The notes beneath the pieces were generated by a model, which saw nothing but the letters and a program-made list of their open reading frames with translations, was not told the origin of the DNA and searched no databases. From Chitinophagaceae bacterium (GTDB taxonomy: Bacteria > Bacteroidota > Bacteroidia > Chitinophagales > Chitinophagaceae), in assembly GCA_020846105.1 (NCBI GenBank), contig JADLEN010000194.1, positions 1 through 6,160 of the forward strand: DNA of 6,160 bases, given 5' to 3'. Of the stretch, positions 1 to 4,370 are shown piece by piece; the stretch's first letter is position 1, and each line of letters begins with the position of its first letter. The position numbers were made by a program, and so were the translations under genes.

Positions 1-11
1 GACGCTACCCA

Positions 12-446
12 TTATCCAATTGCAATTGAAATTGCAATCAAAAAAATTAATAACACTATCGAACTTAATGCAAGCCCTGCAATTGCCAAGCCTTTAAGTT
101 TTTTATCACGCTGTACGCCAACAAGACCTGTAACAAAGGAAAGTAAAATTGCTAAAATTGCTAGACCTGGAGTTTCCGCTACAAGTCCTATTATTGCGGT
201 ACAGAATGATATTATCCCAAATACACCTACGTCCCCCCCTTGCCCAGTTCTTGCTTTTTGAAAACCACTAAAAACTTGATTTCTTTCTGATTTTTGTGGG
301 GCACCTACAAATGTGCTATTTTCGATATTATCTTGTTGTTGGGTATTAATAGGAAATGCCGCAAATGCCTTTTGGGGTATTACAATATTACCAGACAATA
401 AAAGCGCAATAATTACAAATTGCAATATTAAAATATTTTTTTTCAA
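12..446 (-). CDS. Small exported/membrane protein with DUF4190-like C-terminal region
   Basis: This encodes a 144-residue protein of unknown function. Residues 1-29 look like a Sec signal peptide: KK near the start, a hydrophobic core (about 5-23), then an A-F-A site with likely cleavage after A29. A polar Q/N-rich linker covers about 31-71. Three hydrophobic segments follow, at about 73-90, 93-111 and 118-143. The basic turn RDKKLKGLAIAGLALS (113-128) resembles the 'GRGLAIAGLVLG' element of DUF4190-type small membrane proteins, so I infer a distant relative. The start is TTG at 446-444: there is no Met codon inside the frame, and an in-frame TAG lies only two codons upstream (452-450), so no ATG start is available. 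It is transcribed divergently from the gene at 502. What lies downstream is not visible, since only 11 bases remain before the window edge. The reading frame is convincing; the family assignment is tentative. Confidence 0.75.
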   Translation of the reverse strand: MKKNILILQFVIIALLLSGNIVIPQKAFAAFPINTQQQDNIENSTFVGAPQKSERNQVFSGFQKARTGQGGDVGVFGIISFCTAIIGLVAETPGLAILAILLSFVTGLVGVQRDKKLKGLAIAGLALSSIVLLIFLIAISIAIG

Positions 447-447
447 G

Positions 448-469
448 GCCTAAATTTTTAAATTTGGGC
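448..469. repeat. Inverted repeat abutting the TTG start of the minus-strand gene
   Basis: The arms GCCTAAATTT (448-457) and AAATTTGGGC (460-469) are separated by TT. They pair at nine of ten positions, the exception being T451 against G466, which is a G-U wobble in plus-strand RNA and an A-C mismatch in minus-strand RNA. The repeat ends two bases upstream of the TTG start at 446, so it covers the ribosome-binding region of that gene. It could be an operator or a small leader hairpin. The core is AT-rich, so chance is a real alternative. Confidence 0.4.
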
Positions 470-476
470 AAAAGTA
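469..476 (-). promoter_or_regulatory. Candidate Bacteroidota -7 element for the minus-strand gene
   Basis: Read on the minus strand, 476 to 469 is TACTTTTG, an exact match to the Bacteroidota -7 consensus TAnnTTTG, and it lies 22 bases upstream of the TTG start. No TTG-type -33 element sits at the usual spacing of about 19-21 bases; the nearest TTTG (493 to 490) is only 13 bases away. The match is therefore to half of the promoter only. It sits inside the CAAAAG/CTTTTG inverted repeat. Confidence 0.35.
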
Positions 477-483
477 GCTTTTG
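469..483. repeat. 6-bp inverted repeat CAAAAG-TAG-CTTTTG
   Basis: Perfect 6-bp arms at 469-474 and 478-483 flank a 3-base spacer. The repeat lies between the divergent genes and covers the candidate -7 element of the minus-strand gene. On the plus strand it gives TAGCTTTTG (475-483), which is one base longer than TAnnTTTG. It could be a protein-binding site over overlapping divergent promoters; that role is inferred from position only. Confidence 0.4.
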
Positions 484-493
484 TTATAACAAA
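480..493. repeat. Perfect 14-bp palindrome TTTGTTATAACAAA
   Basis: All seven base pairs match around the centre between 486 and 487. The palindrome lies 8 bases upstream of the ATG at 502 and overlaps the neighbouring inverted repeat by four bases. A perfect dyad without a spacer, located between divergent promoters, is the typical form of a dimeric regulator's operator. No regulator is encoded in the window, and the AT-rich composition raises the odds of chance palindromes. Confidence 0.45.
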
Positions 494-501
494 TAAAAAT
501 T

Positions 502-1305
502 ATGTTTAAATCTTTTTTTCTACTTACTGTATTTCTTTCCTTTACCAATGTTGTTTGTGCACAAAAAGACAGCCTAACTTTTGATGGCACCCTATCTGTA
601 AAGGGTGCCGCTACCTACAAATACAAAATAGTGGTGGGCTTGCACGATGGCAAATGGCTTGGCTATTCGCTATTGGATGCTGCAGGCCCAAATGAAACAA
701 AAACAAGCTTGTCTGTACAGTTTGTTAAAGAAAAAAAGGCTATGGCATTTGCCGAAAAAAAGCTATTAGCCACCAAGTCTAAAGAACAAAGTTTTTGTGT
801 AGTAGGCGGTGCGCTCAAAATGAATGATAAAGGCTCACAAGTGAAGGGTTTTTTCTTAGGCCAAGACGAACAAAAAAAGCTATGTGGTAGTGGTACTATA
901 AAATTGTCGGTACCCGATAAGGCCAAAAAACTGATGACACCAGATGGCACACGCGACACCAATATTAGTGCTATTGTGACCAATAAAAAGTCGGAATCGA
1001 TAAGGGTAGAAAATGAGAAAATAATACTCGAAATTTGGGATGGTGGTGTAGAAGATAATGACTCCTTGGCCATTTTCTTGAACGGGGTGGAAATTGCTGC
1101 ACCTTTTAAAATTACTAAGGAAAAACGGAACATAGAAGTGGCGCTTACAAAGGGTACAAATTTGATAAAAATCAAGGCGCTTAATGAAGGAGACGAAGCC
1201 CCTAACTCTGCAAGGTTTATGGTTGTAGATGGCGCAGCACGATACCCAATTGTATCTTTTCTGAGAACAAGCGAAGACGCCGAAATAAAACTGAAAAGAG
1301 AGTAG
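502..1305 (+). CDS. Secreted two-domain protein of unknown function
   Basis: This is a 267-residue protein without an assigned function. Residues 1-20 form a Sec signal peptide ending VVCA, with likely cleavage before Q21. C19 is not in a good lipobox, so I favour a soluble periplasmic or surface protein over a lipoprotein. Domain 1 (about 23-136) is predicted beta-rich and contains NETKT, a later TKS...FC stretch and LCGSGTIKL; its cysteines C99 and C128 could form a disulfide. I recall similar patterns in Bacteroidota secreted proteins but cannot name a family. After a polar linker, domain 2 (about 167-266) contains an acidic loop, WDGGVEDNDSLAIFLNG (179-195), whose D180, E184, D185 and D187 spacing suggests possible Ca2+ binding, followed by a beta-sandwich-like run through NEGDEAPNSARFMVVDG. 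The ATG start is supported by the signal peptide directly behind it and the A-rich leader AACAAATAAAAATT. ppk1 follows 103 bp downstream on the same strand. Confidence 0.85.
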   Translation: MFKSFFLLTVFLSFTNVVCAQKDSLTFDGTLSVKGAATYKYKIVVGLHDGKWLGYSLLDAAGPNETKTSLSVQFVKEKKAMAFAEKKLLATKSKEQSFCVVGGALKMNDKGSQVKGFFLGQDEQKKLCGSGTIKLSVPDKAKKLMTPDGTRDTNISAIVTNKKSESIRVENEKIILEIWDGGVEDNDSLAIFLNGVEIAAPFKITKEKRNIEVALTKGTNLIKIKALNEGDEAPNSARFMVVDGAARYPIVSFLRTSEDAEIKLKRE

Positions 1306-1363
1306 ATGTTTGCTGAAATTTAATATTGCCTTTGGCTTTTGGGCTTTAATTTCGTGCGAACAT
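1306..1363 (+). repeat. Long imperfect inverted repeat between the secreted-protein gene and ppk1
   Basis: The left arm is 1306-1323 and the right arm is 1346-1363, 18 nt each, with a 22-nt loop. In RNA the pairing would be 1306-1310 with 1363-1359, a U-G wobble at 1311/1358, GC with GC (1312-1313/1357-1356), a wobble at 1314/1354 leaving U1355 bulged, GAAAUU with AAUUUC (1315-1320/1353-1348), a bulged U1321, then AA with UU. That makes 17 pairs and two single-base bulges. The loop can form a further short GCC/GGC stem. It begins directly after the TAG of the upstream gene. No U-run follows the right arm (TGATTTGCTACC), so it is not a standard intrinsic terminator. It could be a transcript-end or processing structure, or a DNA site upstream of ppk1. 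Confidence 0.5.
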
Positions 1364-1370
1364 TGATTTG
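1337..1370 (+). promoter_or_regulatory. Candidate promoter for ppk1-ppx
   Basis: TTTTG at 1337-1341 and TTGATTTG at 1363-1370 are separated by 21 bases. This fits the Bacteroidota -33 TTTG / -7 TAnnTTTG arrangement with one mismatch (T for A at the second position of the -7). A start site shortly after 1370 would leave a leader of about 30 nt before the ATG at 1409. The -33 part lies in the loop of the inverted repeat at 1306-1363. In AT-rich DNA such matches are common, so this is a weak call. Read-through from the gene at 502 is the alternative. Confidence 0.3.
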
Positions 1371-1408
1371 CTACCTAAAGGTGATTTAAATAAAAAATTG
1401 TAAAAATT

Positions 1409-3481
1409 ATGAAGAAGGCACAAGAGCCAATAGTGAGAGATCTGAGCTGGTTGTCTTTTAATGAGCGTGTATTGCAAGAAGCCAAAGACCCTAATGTACA
1501 AGTATTAGATAGGCTTAAGTTTCTAGGCATATTCTCAAATAATCTTGATGAGTTTTTTAGGGTTCGTGTGGCTACCCTCAGCAAAATGGCCAAACTAGGA
1601 AAACTGGCCAAAGTGCACCTAGAAGCCAACCCAGAAGGCATTCTTAGAGAAATACAGCAGACAGTAATAATGTTGCAAAACGACTTTGACAATATCTACC
1701 AAGATATAATCAAAGAGATGGCATCACAGCAAATTTTTATCCGCAACGAAAACCAACTAACTGCCGAGCAACAAGACTTTATACAACAATACTATACCGA
1801 CAAGGTAAGCTCGCAGATAGTACCCTTGATGATACAGACTATCCCACAAATGCCGCTCTTGCGCGACAAGTCGATATACCTTGCCTGTGTCTTGGACAAT
1901 AAAAAGAATAAACAACTCAAGCGATACGCACTTATAGAAATACCTACAAAAGTGCTGCCCCGATTTGTGATAATGCCCTCTGAAAATAGTGATTCAGATT
2001 TGATTTTATTGGAAGATATTATTAGGTTCAACCTGCCCAAGTTATTTGCCCCTTTTGGATATGATCAGTTTAGTGGCCATGTCATCAAGGTGACCCGAGA
2101 TGCCGAGCTAGAAGCAGACAACGACGTTGCAACTTCTGTAATTGAAAAATTGGAAAAACAAATAAAGAATAGGAAAAAAGGAAAAACAACCCGCTTTGTT
2201 TTTGACAGAAATTTAGATTTAAGCCTGCTCGACTATTTGGCCAAACGCCTTGGCCTATCTCGGAAAGACAACCTTATACCGGGTGGCCGAATCCACAATT
2301 TCAAAGATTTTATGGATTTTCCTGCTTCTGTGTTCAAAGACATTCGTCGTAGGCCCAAAGCTTTCGTGCATCCAAAACTCTTGCAGCCAGTGCGCATAAT
2401 GCATGTGCTAGACAAAACAGATGTAATGTTGCATTTCCCCTACCATTCATTCGATTCTATTATAGACTTATTACGCGAAGCGGCTATCGACCCCTTTGTG
2501 CAAAGCATAAAGCTTACCGCATATAGGCTAGCCAAAAATTCTAAAATAGTAAACACCTTGGTAAATGCTGTACGCAATGGCAAACGAGTAACGGTAATGT
2601 TAGAGTTGCGCGCACGCTTTGACGAGGAAGCCAACCTAGCTTGGAAAACCATTTTGGAAGACGAAGGTGTGAAAGTAATTTTAGGCGTGCCAAACATGAA
2701 GGTGCATGCCAAAATTTGTGTCATAAAAAGACGAGAGGCCAACCGTACTAAGCAATATGGATTTGTATCTACAGGCAACCTGAACGAGGCTACAGCAGCC
2801 TATTATGGCGACCACGCTTTGCTTACTGCCAATAGGAATATAATGGCCGACATCAATCGCATTTTTGCAGCTTTAGAAAACCCTAAGCTCACCCTCAACG
2901 AAATGAAACTATGCAAAACCCTACCCGTATCGCCACAGAATATGCGCAAATTTTTTGTAACCTTAATAGACAAGGAAATAGAATTTGCTAAAAAGAAAAA
3001 AAATGCTGCAATTACAATAAAGCTGAATAGCCTTGTAGACAAAGTTTTTATAGAAAAACTACAAGAAGCCGCAACCTATGGCGTACAATTAAAGTTAATT
3101 GTGCGGAGTATTTGCTGTATCCCCACTTATGCTAAAGCCTACAAAAAACAGATAAAAGCCATTAGCATTGTAGACGAATATTTGGAGCATGCCAGGGTAT
3201 TTGTTTTTCATAATTTGGGCAATCCAAAGGTTTATATTTCCTCAGCCGACTGGATGGTGCGCAACCTAGACCATCGTGTAGAAGCCGCTTGCCCTGTGCT
3301 AGATATTGGCCTCAAACAAGAGCTTATAGATATGCTCGATATTCAATTGGCAGGCAATGTAAAAGCTAGAATATTGAACAATGAGCAAGATAATTTGTAT
3401 GTTGTGCCGCAAGACAACGAACCCGAAGTGAGGGCACAATTAAACATCTACAATTACCTTTCAAAACAAAAACAAAATTGA
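1409..3481 (+). CDS. ppk1: Polyphosphate kinase 1
   Basis: PPK1 reversibly transfers the terminal phosphate of ATP onto a growing inorganic polyphosphate chain. The protein has 690 residues, close to the 688 of the E. coli enzyme, and looks complete. Domains in order are the N-terminal helical domain (RDLSWLSFNERVLQEA at 10-25, NNLDEFFRVRV at 44-54), a middle domain (about 120-320), and two phospholipase D-like catalytic halves (about 325-500 and 505-685). Conserved active-site features are present: H433 in KVHAK (equivalent to the autophosphorylated E. coli H435), H594 in YLEHARV (E. coli H592), R373 in TAYRLA and R403 in RARFDEE (E. coli R375 and R405), STGNLNEATA (454-463), RSICC (566-570), and SSADWMVRNLDHR (611-623). 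The ATG start puts the family N-terminus right after it; the leader is A/T-rich with no Shine-Dalgarno, as is usual in Bacteroidota. The stop codon overlaps the start of ppx. Identification is firm; residue equivalences are from memory of the E. coli enzyme. Confidence 0.97.
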   Translation: MKKAQEPIVRDLSWLSFNERVLQEAKDPNVQVLDRLKFLGIFSNNLDEFFRVRVATLSKMAKLGKLAKVHLEANPEGILREIQQTVIMLQNDFDNIYQDIIKEMASQQIFIRNENQLTAEQQDFIQQYYTDKVSSQIVPLMIQTIPQMPLLRDKSIYLACVLDNKKNKQLKRYALIEIPTKVLPRFVIMPSENSDSDLILLEDIIRFNLPKLFAPFGYDQFSGHVIKVTRDAELEADNDVATSVIEKLEKQIKNRKKGKTTRFVFDRNLDLSLLDYLAKRLGLSRKDNLIPGGRIHNFKDFMDFPASVFKDIRRRPKAFVHPKLLQPVRIMHVLDKTDVMLHFPYHSFDSIIDLLREAAIDPFVQSIKLTAYRLAKNSKIVNTLVNAVRNGKRVTVMLELRARFDEEANLAWKTILEDEGVKVILGVPNMKVHAKICVIKRREANRTKQYGFVSTGNLNEATAAYYGDHALLTANRNIMADINRIFAALENPKLTLNEMKLCKTLPVSPQNMRKFFVTLIDKEIEFAKKKKNAAITIKLNSLVDKVFIEKLQEAATYGVQLKLIVRSICCIPTYAKAYKKQIKAISIVDEYLEHARVFVFHNLGNPKVYISSADWMVRNLDHRVEAACPVLDIGLKQELIDMLDIQLAGNVKARILNNEQDNLYVVPQDNEPEVRAQLNIYNYLSKQKQN
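3478..3481 (+). promoter_or_regulatory. TTGA stop/start overlap of ppk1 and ppx
   Basis: The ppk1 frame ends AAT TGA (stop at 3479-3481) and the ppx frame begins TTG (3478-3480), giving a four-base TTGA overlap. This is the TTG version of the common ATGA junction. The TTG must be the start, or very near it: the next Met in the ppx frame is residue 64, which would remove the essential DIGSNAVRLL motif at residues 7-16. The preceding 20 bases are A/C-rich with no Shine-Dalgarno, which fits initiation by ribosomes finishing ppk1. Confidence 0.75.
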
Positions 3482-4365
3482 TAATAGGCGCAATAGATAT
3501 AGGTTCAAATGCGGTACGCTTGCTCATTACAGAAGCGAAGCCTTACCAAAATGGACAAGTAGATTATACCAAGTTACAACTCTTGCGGATACCGCTACGC
3601 CTGGGTTTTGATGTATTTGCAAATGGTGTTATTTCTTTAGAGAAAGAAAAGGAATTGATTGATACAATGAAAGCGTTTCAATTGGTAATGGGCATTTATA
3701 AAGTAGCTCATTTCAGAGCCTGTGCTACATCGGCAATGCGCGACGCCTTAAACGGCCCACAAATTATAAAAGATGTGCTTGCCAAAACAGGTATCCATAT
3801 CGAAATTATAAATGGACAAGAAGAGGCGAATATAATTTACGAAACACACATTGCCGAAAATATGAGTGCCGAAAAAGCTTACCTGTATATAGATGTAGGC
3901 GGCGGCAGTACAGAGATCACCTTGTTTTCTAAAGGAAAAATTATTTGCAAAGAGTCTTTCAACATTGGCACTATCCGCCTACTCAACAATGATATTAATG
4001 AAGCACATTGGGCAAGCCTCAAATCATTTGTAAAATTGCATGCGGCCAAACAGCAGCCTCTTGTAGCTATTGGCAGCGGCGGCAACATCAACAAGATATT
4101 TTCACTTTCCAAAAAGAAAGAAGGCAAGCCTTTGAGCCTCGATTTACTTAAAGATTATTACCGTGAGCTAAGTGCTTCTACAGTAGAAGAACGTATGCAT
4201 CGCTACAATTTTCGTACCGACCGTGCCGATGTAATCGTACCCGCCTTGCAAATTTTTATTGCCATCATGCGTTGGAGCGGCGCAATGGATATTTATGTGC
4301 CCAAAATAGGGCTTGCCGATGGGCTTATCAAAATCCAATACACCCAGCAAATGAAAGCACTATAG
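3478..4365 (+). CDS. ppx: Exopolyphosphatase, Ppx/GppA family (short form)
   Basis: This family removes terminal phosphates from polyphosphate, and some members also hydrolyse pppGpp to ppGpp. The 295-residue protein shows the actin/ASKHA-fold signature in order: phosphate-1 motif DIGSNAVRLL (7-16), ATSAMRDA (83-90), the GQEEA catalytic-glutamate motif (113-117), the phosphate-2 motif DVGGGSTE (139-146), GTIRLL (164-169), IGSGGNINK (198-206), RADVIVPALQIF (249-260) and GLADGLI (278-284). It has only the two-lobed catalytic part. The C-terminal HD-type region of the roughly 500-residue E. coli Ppx and GppA is absent, which matches the short forms known in several phyla and is not a truncation. 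The start is TTG, in a four-base overlap with ppk1, so the pair is probably one transcript. The genetic link to ppk1 favours polyphosphate over pppGpp as substrate, but the sequence cannot exclude the latter. The gene ends 5 bp from the convergent transporter gene. Confidence 0.93.
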   Translation: MIIGAIDIGSNAVRLLITEAKPYQNGQVDYTKLQLLRIPLRLGFDVFANGVISLEKEKELIDTMKAFQLVMGIYKVAHFRACATSAMRDALNGPQIIKDVLAKTGIHIEIINGQEEANIIYETHIAENMSAEKAYLYIDVGGGSTEITLFSKGKIICKESFNIGTIRLLNNDINEAHWASLKSFVKLHAAKQQPLVAIGSGGNINKIFSLSKKKEGKPLSLDLLKDYYRELSASTVEERMHRYNFRTDRADVIVPALQIFIAIMRWSGAMDIYVPKIGLADGLIKIQYTQQMKAL

Positions 4366-4370
4366 TTTTA

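Noticed and set aside
19..38. Hairpin-like ATTGCAAT-TGAA-ATTGCAAT near the end of the minus-strand gene, considered as a terminator
   Set aside because: It lies inside the coding region and arises from repeated Ala-Ile codons; no U-run follows on the minus strand before the window edge.
727..772. A-AAA-AAG heptamers in frame in the secreted-protein gene, considered as programmed -1 frameshift sites
   Set aside because: Such runs are common in AT-rich Lys-coding sequence, no strong downstream stem is evident, and the zero frame already gives a full two-domain protein.
663..1175. Open frame of 170 codons on the minus strand inside the secreted-protein gene
   Set aside because: It is antisense to a gene with a signal peptide and recognisable domain pattern. 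Its translation is Ser/Phe-rich, as expected for the complement of a Lys/Glu-rich gene, and shows no family motif.
1306..1323. Five-codon reading frame (MFAEI) starting immediately after the upstream TAG, as TAGATG
   Set aside because: It is too short to judge, has no leader-peptide character, and coincides with the left arm of the inverted repeat, which better explains the sequence.
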